A stretch of DNA of 64,000 nucleotides from Labia minor (GCA_963082975.1 OY720348.1:53332421-53396420), one strand, 5' to 3'; shown: positions 12,403 through 22,559, numbered from the stretch's first letter. Made by a program: numbers and translations. Notes: generated by a model not told the origin, from the sequence alone.

Positions 12403-12867
12403 CAGAGGTTCTTAAACTGTGGTCCGTGGACCCCTGGGGGTCCGCGAAGCCTTTACTGGGGGTCCGCAAAGCCATCGTACAGGTGCACGAGAAAATGATG
12501 AGTCAGTTAAAACTTTAATTAATATAAAAGAAGCGATGGCATGGCTTTGTGAGGAAACAGAGATCAAATACCCAAATTCAATGAAATGTGCAAGAAAACT
12601 ATTGCTACCGTTTCCATCTTCATATTTAGCTGAATTTTCTTTCTTCAATATTATAATTTCTAATAAAATGTGTTCTACTATATGCAAAAAAATCGTTATT
12701 CACCAATCACTGTTAGAAATATCCATCATATATCCTTGTTCTTATGAGATCGTAAGCCAGAAATTAACTAATAAAATTACGTAAAGTACCTAAAGTTGGG
12801 ATGGGGTCCGTCAAAAATTTTTTTTTCAAGTGGGGGTCCGCGGAGTACAAAGGTTTAAGAACCTCTG
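12403..12867 (+). mobile_element. hAT element relic with perfect 8-bp target duplication
   Basis: The element begins CAGAGGTTCTTAAACTG and ends, on the other strand, CAGAGGTTCTTAAACCT, so the inverted ends match almost perfectly. Flanks are TAATAGAT at 12395-12402 and again at 12868-12875, the 8-bp duplication typical of hAT transposition. Inside, about codons 40-75 of a plus-strand frame (around 12536-12660) read 'KLLLPFPSSYLAEFSFFN', the hATC dimerisation motif of the ZBED/Buster type. The rest of the transposase is gone, so this is a deletion derivative. Confidence 0.88.
12419..12784 (+). pseudogene. hAT transposase C-terminal remnant
   Basis: A 121-codon frame lies inside the hAT element. 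Its middle ('EETEIKYPNS...KLLLPFPSSYLAEFSFF') resembles the conserved hAT C-terminal dimerisation region, in which 'LL.LP.S...E..FS' is standard. No RNase-H-like catalytic core is present. The start of the frame is non-coding terminal sequence of the element, so no real start codon can be assigned. Confidence 0.6.
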
Positions 12868-13135
12868 TAATAGATTATTATGGAGAGTTCAATATGTATA
12901 TCAGTTGAGTTTTAATTTAATTAATTAGTATAAGGATAATCTGATAGGTCATACTTTAATGTTTATACTTAATTGATAATATATTATCATAAAAAATAAA
13001 CATTTTTCACATAAAAGAGAGACATTTAATGTCTCAATTAGCTTTAAACGAAAAATAATTAATTTAAAAAAAATAAAAAATAAAAAATTAGCTAATCAAT
13101 GATTAGAATTTTGGTATTTTAAAAAAAAGTTAATT

Positions 13136-13385
13136 CAGTACGCCACGTAGTCTGGAGGTCAACATGCTTGTCTTCAATCTCATGGTCTCAGGTTCAAGTC
13201 TCAGGCCTGGCAAGGGAGGGAATTTCTTTAGCTGGGGTCCATGGCATAGAGCCCACCCAGCCCCCGTGATAAAAAGTAACAACTCTAATCAAGATAAAGG
13301 TTAAAAATGATCCTTTCTACTGATCATAGAACACCTTTACCTTGCCTAGATGACTGTCGACTGGATAGACACTGTCATTTTGTAA
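13136..13385 (+). mobile_element. tRNA-derived SINE 'H', best copy
   Basis: The head contains a box-A-like 'cgtagtctggagg' and a box B 'GGTTCAAGTCT' (13191-13201) at tRNA-like spacing, so it fits an RNA polymerase III promoter. The body, 'ctggcaagggagggaattt', 'ggggtccatggcatagagcc' and 'actgatcatagaacaccttt', recurs in copies at 5565, 38533, 40356 and 45925. It is not a functional tRNA gene: the cloverleaf is incomplete and a long non-tRNA body follows. Confidence 0.7.
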
Positions 13386-13445
13386 AATTCATAAAAGTCA
13401 GAGGTTTTTTAAAATATGTAATGTCACTACGAGTTTTCAAATTTT

Positions 13446-14355
13446 ACTATCTCACCAGAGATAGTATTGCGATCACGAAAATTATCGATGCCGAGATTTT
13501 GATGTTTTTATACGTTTTAAAGGTACCTGGGTCATTTTCACTAAGGTTGAGAAAAATGTATGTGTGTATGTAGACAAGATTAGCCAAAAACGGTTTGAGC
13601 TAGAATAAAGAAATTTGGTACACGGGTATTATTCACAATTCGTAGTTTTCTATCAACTTTTGAGAAATGTGGCTTATTCGGAAGAGGGTCATTACCTACC
13701 ACGTTTTCATTTTTTTTCCTTCCTAAAAATTAAGATATATGTTTGATAGTTTTTCACATGATTAAAAATTGTATAAAACTATATACTATTGTATATATAT
13801 ATATATGTTGGTTTAGGTTTCTGTGAATGTTATTGTTATTATTATTATCAGATTTATCAGGGATATAATCACGTATTTTTGTGAGATTGTTTTCTCGACG
13901 TTCCGGCACCCATTTTGGCGCCATTTTCAAGAGATTAATTTAGGTGGGAGTATTTTTGGGATTCTGGGTCTTACTCTGTATGACCAAGGGTTAATATCGG
14001 GATTTTGGGTTGATAGGTTGGGTGGTTTTCTACTCACTGCGTTACTATAGAGCTCCGAAGATTCCTGGGCAATCCTGAGACCGGCACACGTCCGCACTGG
14101 ACAACAGCCCGAAATTCAACTTGATTGAATCGCTGAAAGTACCGGAGTTAATTTTTTAATACGTTGAATGCAAATCACGCGCCAGCACGTGACGTGTGCC
14201 ATCAACAAAGAACCAAACACGCGCTGGTTTAATAAATAGTATTTATTAATCTTAATTTATAATTTATATATATAATTAATTAAATTTAATTTAAATATAA
14301 TATATGTTAATTAAAACAATTCAAATTGCCAGATAGTCGAGTGAAGACACTCCTG
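13446..14355 (+). mobile_element. Family A repeat, copy 1, split by a family G insertion
   Basis: It starts ACTATCTC and ends with the family A 3' end 'agatagtcgagtgaagacac' plus TCCTG. The body is the standard family A text ('aacggtttgagctagaataa', 'gaaatttggtacacggg', 'atcacgcgccagcacgtg'). The interior at about 13800-14107 is a family G unit absent from the other copies. Confidence 0.75.
13800..14107 (+). repeat. Family G repeat, copy 2, nested in family A
   Basis: It interrupts family A between 'ataaaactata' and 'aattcaacttgattgaatcg'. It shares 'ttttcaagagattaatttag', 'gggattctgggtcttactc' and 'gcactggacaacagc' with 6430-6700. A short inverted piece of its start also lies near 8385-8440. 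Confidence 0.6.
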
Positions 14356-15167
14356 ATTTTTTCTTATAATATCTTTTAGGGTCGTAGAATGTTTTCAAGA
14401 ATATAATTTGATGATATATCTACATAAACATAAGTAAACTAATAATAAACACATCATTATGTTACTATCGATGAACTATAATGTAAATATAATATATATT
14501 GGTTATTATTATTGTTATTATTATTATTATATTCAATAAATATAATTTGATCCAATACCAAGTTTTTTGTTTATAGAAATATAGAGACAACAATATATAT
14601 ATATATATATATACTTTTGGAAAACATGAAACAAGATTCAATACTCCAAAGACAAAACAACAGGTAAAATCTAATTAGAAGGATACAGAATGAATACAGT
14701 AAAAAGGACTCCCTCGAGCGATTGAGGTCAATTTTCTTTTTCTTTTTTCCAAAAAAAAAAAAAAAAAAATAAAATAAAATCACTTCAACTGAGTTTAATT
14801 TTTTTTTTTTTAATTATTGGGTCATTCCTGATCTAAATTGAAGGCAAATGATGAAAGCTAAATTATAATTTATCATAGCGCAGATGTCGGGATATCTGAG
14901 TTTGTTTGTTTTTGATGTTCTGATGCCTTTGACCAGAGCTTTAATTTTTCTTTCAACTCTTTCCTAATTAAAAATCACTTTGGAAAAATAAGATATAATA
15001 AAAAAGGTTGTTTTTATTTAAATTATACATTTTATTTTTTTTCTTAGATTTAATAATATAAAAAAAGAAACTTGCAAGATTGGATCCTTTTAAGTCAAGT
15101 GAACATGCACACTAGCATTAATCAAGCTAAACATACATACATATAATATGAATCTTTAAAAAATAAG
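14356..15167. other. Non-coding stretch, nothing recognised
   Basis: AT-rich, with an ATT-repeat near 14500-14530, a TA run at 14593-14612 and A/T homopolymers. No exon or known repeat is seen. Confidence 0.45.
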
Positions 15168-15596
15168 CTGGAGTGTCTGCACTCGACCAGCTCGCAATTT
15201 GAATTGGATTAAATAACATATATTATATTTAAATTAAAATTAATAAATAATATTTATTAAACCAGCGCGTGTTTGGCTCTATGTTGATGACACCACGCCA
15301 CGTGCTGGCGCGTGATTTGCAGTGTTAAAAAATTAATTCCAGTACTTTCGGCGATTCAATCAAGCTGAAATTCTATATATAGCAGTTTTATACAATTTTT
15401 AATCATGTGACAAACTATCAAACATATATTTTTCTTTTTACGTTCACTCTAGAGGGAAAAATAATCAAAACGTTGTAGGTAATGACCTTCCGGTTGAGCT
15501 ACATTTCTCAAAAGTTGAAAGAAAACTACGAATTTTGAATAATGCCCGTATACCAAATTTCATGATTCTAGCGCAAACCGTTCTTACGTAATTTTG

Positions 15597-15638
<42 letters not shown>

Positions 15639-15899
15639 CATTTTTCTCAACCTTGGTGAAAATGATTCAGGAACCTTCAAAACGTATAAAAACATCAAAA
15701 TGCCCGTATACCAAATTTCATTATTCTAGCTCAAATATTTTTTGCGTAATCTTGTCTAAATAGACACACACATACATACACACAGACATTTTTCTCAACC
15801 TTACTGAAAATGATTCAGGAACCTTCAAAAAGTATAAAAACATCAAAATCTAGACATCGAAAATTTTCGTGATCGTATTACTATCTCTGGCGAGATAGT
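15168..15899 (-). mobile_element. Family A repeat, copy 2, with an internal duplication
   Basis: Minus-strand copy from ACTATCTCGCCAGAGATAG (right end) to CACTCCAG (left end). The block from 'gaggttg..' through the CA repeat and the 'catcaaaatgcccgtatacc' boundary occurs twice (about 15540-15698 and 15700-15846), so roughly 150 bp has been tandemly duplicated inside the element, including the CA microsatellite. Confidence 0.8.
15600..15636. repeat. (CA)n microsatellite inside family A
   Basis: An uninterrupted CA run of about 18 units sits at the place where every family A copy has a TG/CA tract. Confidence 0.9.
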
Positions 15900-16129
15900 A
15901 AATATACTTTGTATTTTAGTATTGATTTGAAAAAAAATATTATAGATATATTTTATAAATTGTGTGTGTGTGTGTATAATGAATAAAATTAAATAAAAAT
16001 GACAAATTCTCTCATGGATTGTAGACCCTAACAGAATGTAAAAAAAAAAAATTGCCTCAATACACTTTAATGGGATATCTATCATAACATGTCTCTGGTC
16101 AAACTAAGAAATTAAAATTTTTAAAAATT

Positions 16130-16480
16130 CCACTTTTTCCGTTAACATACGCTTCCATTCATACTTCCTTAAGAATTATATATTCATTCTAAAGTTCACG
16201 TAAGTTTTTGTAAAACGATTTGTCTTCATTCTCAAAATAAGGCTCGGGCTTGGCAATTCATTCTTCACATTTGAGCCAAATTTCATTCTCTGGAACATCT
16301 GTCTAATGTCTTCAAAAGATTACTAGTCGCTGAGGGCAAAATCTGGAAAGTATGGTGGGTGGAAATCAATACATAGCGTAATTCAATCATTGTTTCATTA
16401 AAATAACACTTTTTTGGCATGTGTAATGTCAAATTTTAAAAATATTGCCTTCTGATATAGTCAAGGTGTCAACTATCTCA
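16130..16480 (-). pseudogene. Decayed mariner transposase fragment
   Basis: The minus strand reads 'FHPPYFPDFALSD' followed by 'FGSNVKNELPSP', which parallels the mariner 'HPPYSPDLAPSD' block holding the third catalytic Asp, and then a degraded C-terminal region. Stops and frameshifts are frequent. It differs from the adjacent 16670-17131 element, so it is another lineage. Confidence 0.5.
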
Positions 16481-16669
16481 CGTAACTTCATTATACGGGC
16501 TTTAAAAATTATTTTGTCAGAAATGGTAATAAATACTAGTGAATTATAGAATGATTAGGTGAACCTATGACACTAATGACCTTAGCTACTGATGTGTATT
16601 TAACTTACTTAATAATATATATATATATAATAATAGAAAAATAAAAAATAACTACTATAGATATATATA

Positions 16670-17131
16670 CTAGGTCTTTCAATAAGTTCGCGGAACGGAA
16701 ATGAAGAAACCAATAATATTTATAAAAATGACTTCTATATACTGTAGTGGTTTTCCTGCAGCTCTGCAAAATATCCCTCCGCGGCAAGTATTGCCCCTTC
16801 GTTGGAAGAAAATCGTTTTCCACGGAGATATTGTTTGAGGTGTGGGAAGAGCCAGAAGTCTGAGGGAGATAAATCTGACGAATAGGCTGGATGTTGCAAC
16901 AATTCGTACTTCAATACTTTATTTTAGCAATGGTTTTTGCGGCACCCATTTTGCACATAGATTTTTGAAACTCAAATACACTCAAAATATTGCTCACTTT
17001 GTCCAATGAAATGCCTAAAGCCTCTGTTAAATCTTTTTCAGTCAATCGACGGTCTTCCAATACCATATCTTGTATTTTTCCGATGATATTGACGAATAGA
17101 TGGCGCTCCGCTAACTTATTGAACAATCTAG
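16670..17131 (-). mobile_element. Internally deleted mariner element with TIRs and TA flanks
   Basis: The left end CTAGGTCTTTCAATAAGTTC and the inverse of the right end CTAGATTGTTCAATAAGTTA form about 29 bp of inverted repeat, each preceded by TA. On the minus strand the N-terminal domain (from 'NKLAERHLFVN', with 'LEDRRLTEKDLTEALGIS', a helix-turn-helix) runs into a stop. After that the C-terminal block resumes with 'HPAYSSDLSPSDFWLFPHLK' and 'LRGKRFSSNEGAI'. The part that would carry the first two catalytic Asp residues is missing, so the copy cannot be autonomous. At 462 bp it is about a third of a normal mariner. Confidence 0.85.
16911..17126 (-). pseudogene. Mariner transposase N-terminal fragment
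   Basis: The 71-codon frame 'MFNKLAERHLFV..' holds the paired-like DNA-binding region typical of mariner transposases and ends at an internal deletion junction. Confidence 0.6.
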
Positions 17132-17204
17132 TATATTGTAAACCCTTCTTAAATAGAGATACTAAATAGACTTTAGTTATTAAATTATTATAAATATTAC
17201 TATA

Positions 17205-17240
<36 letters not shown>

Positions 17241-17564
17241 ATATTACATTTTTCACTGTTTTATGCTAAGAAGGTTAGTTATGTATAGTAGTATCTGTCA
17301 CGATCTGTAACGTTAATTAATCTTTTTCCATCGAGCAAATTGCGGCGGTTTTTTTGTCGTCCCCTTCTCTATTCCCCCCCCCTCTCTTTTTTTGAACATC
17401 AATGTCGCTTGGACGATGAGCAATTTCCTTACACTGACAGCTAAAACCATTTATTATAAAATTTTTGAGTTTGAAATTTTCTATGCACAATAAAACTCAA
17501 TGAAAAAAGATGAGGAGGGGTGAGAAAGATGAAATCTCGGGTCATGTCTCGTTATCAAGCTTCC

Positions 17565-17594
17565 TATAATATATCTTATCTTATTATGCTAGCT

Positions 17595-17630
<36 letters not shown>

Positions 17631-17945
17631 GGGTTCTCAAAAACCACTCTAACGATTTTTTTGAAATTCACACTAGAGATAGTATTTATAAAGAAAAATT
17701 GTGTTTTATTGATCACATCTCTGGAAAAAATCATCTTCATTAGTTTTTTTTTTAATTTAAATAGATATGATGTCACAGCCACCGCCTGTGAGATATATAT
17801 CTATTTTTAAAATAAAATTAAAAATATTTATATCATATTCATATTTGTTTTTTATTTCATTAATAGATACATTTAAATTATTTGAAATTGTTTCACAACG
17901 TTTAGAAGATTTATCTTTATTCGAAATATAGGAGAATTAAATGAC
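17565..17945 (+). repeat. Family C repeat, longest copy
   Basis: It runs from 'tatcttattatgctagctaa' through a TA tract, 'gggttctcaaaaacc.ctcta', 'aaagaaaaat', 'aaaaaatcatcttcattag' and 'tgatgtcacagcca', then 'tttgttttttatttcattaa' and 'ttatttgaaattgtttc'. Six related segments are in the window. No coding capacity. Confidence 0.6.
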
Positions 17946-17994
17946 GTCATCAATTTATTATACAGCGACTCCGTAAATACAAAATATTATACTA

Positions 17995-18200
17995 AACTAG
18001 CTGTTCAATCAGTATATTAGATAAAACATTTATTCGTTTTTGTGTTCTTACTTTTAATATATTTTAATTTAATCAGTAAATTAATTATATATTATTATTG
18101 TAAATGTTATATCTATCTATCTCTGTGCTCTACGGTAGTCTCTTGCCCGCAACATCCACATTTCTTGAAGTGTCTCTTCATACATTGTGAATCCACACAT
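17995..18200 (-). repeat. Truncated copy of the 31-36 kb LINE-tail unit
   Basis: 'ctagctg', then 'ttcaatcagtatatta', 'aaaacatttattcgtttttg' and 'tatatctatctatct' parallel 31121-31400. The hairpin segment between 'ctagctg' and 'ttcaatcag' is absent here. Confidence 0.6.
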
Positions 18201-18414
18201 AATAATATCTTACTTACTTGAAAATGAAAATCCAATTATGAGATTAATTATTTAAAATTATTTATTCATATAATCTTGAATGTTTTCAGTGTTTTATAAA
18301 TAATTTAAAAAGGTAAATATTCAAAAAATAAAATTTAAAATATAATAAAATATAAATATAAATATAACATAAAAAATAAAAATATAAACTTTCTTTGAAT
18401 GACAACATGTAGAT

Positions 18415-18640
18415 ATCAAATTTTAAATAAGTTGACATGAACCGACCGACGGTTTGACATAAATTAATTTCCAGCTACAGAAACAATTTCAAATAATTTA
18501 AATGTATCTGTTAACGTTTAAGGGGTGTATGTTTTATGAATATTTTTTTTTTAATTTATCTTATCTTATTATGCTAGATAAAATTGTATATATATATATA
18601 TAGCAATGGGTTCTCAAAAACCGCTCTAACAACTTTTAAT
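18415..18640 (+). repeat. Family B end fused to a family C fragment
   Basis: 'gaaccgaccgacggtttgac' with 'aattaatttccagctacag' is the family B 3' end in reverse orientation. It is followed by 'tatcttattatgctagataa' and 'gggttctcaaaaaccgctct' of family C. Confidence 0.5.
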
Positions 18641-18761
18641 AATTGTAATAAATAATTAAAGAATTGTACCTATATCAATATTTTTTAAAGGGTCGAGCGA
18701 GAGGTCGGTGTCCCAGGTATTAATATTATCAGCCAAACCCAATAATAATGAATCATTTTTT

Positions 18762-19352
18762 ACTATCTCGCCAGAGATAGTATTGCGATCACGAAAATTT
18801 TCGATGTTGAGATTTTGATGTTTTTATACGTTTTGAAGGTTCCTGAATTATTTTCACTAAGGTTCAGAAAAATGTCTGTGTGTGTGTGTGTGTGTGTATG
18901 TAGACAAGATTACGCAAAAACGGTTTGAGCTAGAATGATGAAATTTGGTACATGAGCATTATTCAAAATTCCTAGTTTTCTATCAACTTTTGAGAAATGT
19001 AGCTCAACCGGAAGAGGGTCATTACCTACAACGTTTTGATTTTTTTTCCTCTAAAGTGACCGTAAAAATAAAGATATATGTTTGATAATTTTTCACATGA
19101 TTAAAGATTGTATAAAACTGCTATATATAGAATTTCAGCTTGATTGATTCGCTGAAATTACCAGAATTAATTTTTTAACACTGCAATTCTCACGCGCCAA
19201 CATGTGACGTGGTGCCATCAACAAAGCCAAACATGCGCTGGTTTAATATTTATTATTTATAATTTATAATTAATTAAATTTAATTTAAATATAATATATT
19301 ATGTTATTTAATCCAATTCAAATTGCGAGATAGTCGAGTGGAGACACTCCAG
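18762..19352 (+). mobile_element. Family A repeat, copy 3, full length (591 bp)
   Basis: This is a reference copy for the family. It starts ACTATCTCGC and ends GCGAGATAGT plus the hairpin GAGTGGAGACACTC plus CAG, so the first ten bases are repeated inverted just before a terminal hairpin. Inside are a TG microsatellite, 'caaaaacggtttgagctaga', 'gaaatttggtac' and 'acatgtgacgtggtgcc'. The 5' flank ends in TTTT. No open frame. The structure suggests a Helentron-derived non-autonomous element; see findings. Confidence 0.8.
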
Positions 19353-19393
19353 CTAATTTTAACTTAATTCCCCAGCCGAGGCTCGGGGTCCCG

Positions 19394-19441
<48 letters not shown>

Positions 19442-19784
19442 TTTTAAAATAAAATATATATATAAATATAAATTATTTTTTACAGATCTAGTGATGGGAT
19501 GTGTCATAAAAAAGAAATACGATAATAAAATAGTTTAAAAAAAACAATGTAAATAAGATGTTACAAATGTTAATTATGTTCTACATTGAACAGGAGGTGA
19601 GGGAATACCGAGAGAGAGAAACCATAATAAAAATATATGAGCTAAGTTTAATGATTATTTATGAATTAACATCGACATAAAAAAAAAAGTTGTTTTGAAA
19701 TCAAACAAAATAAATGATTTTATAATTAATATTTTTTGTTTTTAATTTTCACTAAATAAATTTCATTTTCAATTAATATTTTAG
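19353..19784. other. Non-coding stretch before an exon
   Basis: Contains a TA array at about 19400-19438 and AT-rich sequence leading into a splice acceptor. It may be intron sequence of the gene whose exon follows. Confidence 0.4.
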
Positions 19785-20133
19785 TAAGTATTGGTTCTTT
19801 TACAGTTACATTTGATGGGGAAGAATATTACAAACTTCAGAATGGAGAATTAGAGCGAGATTATTGCTCTCATAGTTTGAGAATAGATGAAAGATTTAGT
19901 GTTAATGGTACTGATCTTTTAAATCATCATAATTGTTTCACATTTGACTCAGATAAAGTGCTTTTTTTGAAGCTAAATAATGATTTGCTATTGTTATCAG
20001 ATAGAGGAGCATTATCAATATCGGATTACTATTCTTCTGTTCATAAAAACTGGGATTTATCCATAGAGTTGAGCGACAAAATTATGGAACCAGAAGAATT
20101 TGGAGAAAGAGCTGATGAATTTAGTTCTTTCAG
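19785..20133 (+). CDS. Internal exon of an unrecognised protein-coding gene
   Basis: A 349-nt open segment lies between a good acceptor (pyrimidine-rich 'caattaatattttag') and a donor (CAG then GTATTT). It enters with two bases completing a codon and leaves with two bases (AG), which fits an internal exon. The translation begins 'SIGSFTVTFDGEEYYKLQNG' and includes 'FTFDSDKVLFLKLNNDLLLL' and 'SIELSDKIMEPEEFGERADE'. It is acidic and hydrophilic with alternating beta-like segments and has two Cys and no membrane span. No family is recognised. Its codon use and lower AT content stand out from the flanks. Other exons were not found in the window. It could instead belong to a captured gene fragment. 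Confidence 0.6.
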
Positions 20134-20423
20134 GTATTTGTTTTAGTACAATAAAATACGAGTCCAACATGAATATAAATAATCTCTTCAATTTTTTAAG
20201 ATTTTTGTAAATAATAATTCTTTAGCACAAGCATATGATGAAATAAATCGGTTAATCAGAAATGTTTTTTTTTTTTGTTTTAAAAGAAAAGAACGGTATT
20301 AGCAACCAAATCTTAAGAATCCGATCATTCAGCTCAATTGAATCAAAGAGTTGGTTCATTGAATTATTCGATTGTCTGGTCGGGAATTTGTACCATATAT
20401 GAATGGATATATATATATATATA

Positions 20424-21065
20424 TAGGGTGACCAAACGTCCCGTTTTTAGGTGCTCTGTCCCGGCGTCGCGAAAAGTCTTCGGGACAGCCTATTGGTCAA
20501 ACGTTTTCTGGACTAAGCTTTAATTTTAATTTTATTTTATTTATAATATATATGCAAGACCAGGCTGTGACGTCATGAATGGCTGGATGACGTCATATAA
20601 TTTTAAATCAAGAAAAAACTAATAAATATGATTTTTCTCGAGGATAAAACCAATACAAAGTGCATGATTCGTGGTGATATATAAAAAAAATCTCATTTGG
20701 TGTGAAAATAACCCTTTCCTTCCTATCGTCGATCGCTAATACTACCACTTCCGGTTTCCGGAATTGCACCAAAAGTTGATCAATTCATCCCACTGATGCA
20801 TTTAGTAAATATACCAAATTTCATCAAAATCGGTTGAGCCGTTCAGGCTGTACACATCTATACGGACGGACGGACAGACGGACGGACAGACATCATGCTA
20901 AAAATACTTTTTTCTGTTTAGAAAATGCATGATTCGTGGAGATATGTAAAAATCTCCACATGTGAAATTTGGTGTGAAAACAATACCTCCCTTACTATCG
21001 TCGGTCGGTAAAAAAAAGGTAAACCGTTTGTCCCGGTTTGGTGTTTTCGAAATATGGTCACCCTA
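20424..21065. mobile_element. hAT-like element carrying a nested family B repeat
   Basis: The left end TAGGGTGACCAAACGTCCCG and the inverse of the right end TAGGGTGACCATATTTCG form an inverted repeat, and both carry a 'tgtcccgg' motif further in. This resembles Tip100/Zaphod-type hAT ends. TATATATA lies on both sides, consistent with an 8-bp duplication but inside microsatellite. Apart from the ends, the content is a family B copy (20521-21009), so the host element is a short MITE broken open by the insertion. Confidence 0.65.
20521..21009 (-). mobile_element. Family B repeat, copy 3, nested
   Basis: It reads on the minus strand from ACCGACCGACGATAG (right end) to about 'ttataaataaaataaaatta'; its 3' inverted repeat and hairpin are missing. 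It contains the GTCC/GTCT simple repeat, 'tttggtgcaattccgg' and paired 'tgacgtca' sites. Confidence 0.75.
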
Positions 21066-21073
21066 TATATATA

Positions 21074-21360
21074 TATAATTATATGTATATCTATAGTGAG
21101 TGTTAATATGTATATATAATATATATATATTTGTAAATAATAATTCTTTACCACCAGCATCATGATATAATGAAAAGAATCGGTTAATCAGAAATGTCTT
21201 TTTTTTGTCTTAAAGCAAAGGAAAAGAACGGTATTAGCAAATCTTAAGAACCAAATCTTAAGAATCCAATCATTCAGCTCAATTGAATCATACCTCCCAG
21301 TTCAATGGAAAGAGTTGGTTCATTGAATCATTCGATATTCTGGTGCGGAGTACACGTATG

Positions 21361-21406
<46 letters not shown>

Positions 21407-21737
21407 TATATTTGTCTTGAACATATTTTCAATAGTCAATACAATAATATATGTTCATCCATTTAATTTCAAATATTTTTTTTTAACTAGTGAATGACAT
21501 TTGATCTTTATATAGTTTTATCAAATAATAATTCATTAATTAGATTTAATTAATTAATTTTATTTTTATATGGGGGAAATATTTTCTTAACGTAGATATA
21601 TTAGTAAAATATAAATTTGTATTATAATGACGGCTTGGCGTTTTCATTCCTTCAGATAGAATTTCTTTCAAGCATAAAGTATTTTTTTATGTAATTTTCA
21701 AATAATTTTTAATACTTTAAGTATTAGTAAGAGTACT
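21074..21737. other. Non-coding stretch with TA array
   Basis: Part of 21130-21350 repeats text seen at 20205-20345 ('aataattctttagcaca..', 'gaatcggttaatcagaaatgt', 'aagaatcc.atcattcagctc', 'gagttggttcattgaat'), so a block of about 150 bp is duplicated on the two sides of the hAT element. A TA array lies at 21363-21404. Confidence 0.55.
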
Positions 21738-22020
21738 GGTCAATAAGTCAGTGACTTTTTGAATGAAAAAACATGTTTTTGGATATAAGGTTATTTTATT
21801 TTTCAACGTAGTTACTTTGAGCTCTATACGCTTCGTCCAAGTTTTCCCCAAATTGTATATTCCTTTCAAAAAATAAGATTTGTCGAGGACATCAAAACAG
21901 GTATTTGTATGTGAGATACAAATCTCTTTCCGGCGAGCCTTTTCTTCATGTTTGGAAACAAGAAATAGTCACTCGGGGCTAAATCTGGAGAATAGTATTC
22001 ATGGAAATTCACATTTTTCC
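21738..22020 (-). pseudogene. Mariner transposase 3' fragment
   Basis: The minus strand reads 'YYSPDLAPSDYFLFPNMKKR' and 'LAGKRFVSHIQI', the mariner third-Asp block, then a frameshifted C-terminus ending near 'VTTLKNKI' (compare GDYVEK). The left end 'gtcaataagtcagtgac' may be a remnant of the terminal repeat. A family A copy abuts its upstream side at 22028. Confidence 0.75.
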
Positions 22021-22027
22021 ATTTATT

Positions 22028-22558
22028 ACCATCTCGCCAGTATTGCGATCACGGAAATTTTTCGATGTCAGGATTTTGATGTTTTTATACGTTTTGACGG
22101 TCCCTGAGTCATTTTCACTAAGGTTGAGAAAAATGTCTGTGTTTGTGTGTATGTAGACAAGATTAGGCAAAAACGGTTTGAACTAGAATCATGAAATTTA
22201 GTACATGGGTTTTATTTAAAATTTGTAGTTTTCTATCAACTTTTGAGAAATGTAGCTCAATCGGAAGTGGGTCATTACCTACCATGTTTTCATTATTTTT
22301 TCCTCTAAACTGACTGTAAAAATAAATATATAAGTTTGATAGTTTTTCACATGATTAAATATTGTATAAAACTGCTATATATAGAATTTCAGCTTGATTA
22401 AATCTCTGAAAGTACTGGAATTATTTTTTTAACACTTCAAATCTCGCGCCAGCACGTGTCGTGGTGCCATCAACAAATTTAATTAAATTTAATTTAAATA
22501 TAATATATGTTATTTAATCCAATGCAATTTGCGAGATAGTCGAGTGGAGACAGCCCAG
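22028..22558 (+). mobile_element. Family A repeat, copy 4
   Basis: It starts ACCATCTCGCC and ends GCGAGATAGTCGAGTGG plus AGACAGCCCAG. It lacks the CACGCGCTGGTTTAAT block and so is about 60 bp shorter than copy 3. Confidence 0.78.
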
Positions 22559-22559
22559 A

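Noticed and set aside
12412-12687. 91-codon antisense frame over the hAT relic
   Set aside because: Shadow of the plus-strand transposase remnant.
13136-13240. A tRNA gene
   Set aside because: Box A and box B are present, but a full cloverleaf cannot be drawn and a SINE body follows; other copies are dispersed.
17520-17810. Overlapping frames of 96 and 68 codons on both strands
   Set aside because: They lie in family C repeat and TA microsatellite; the peptides are low complexity.
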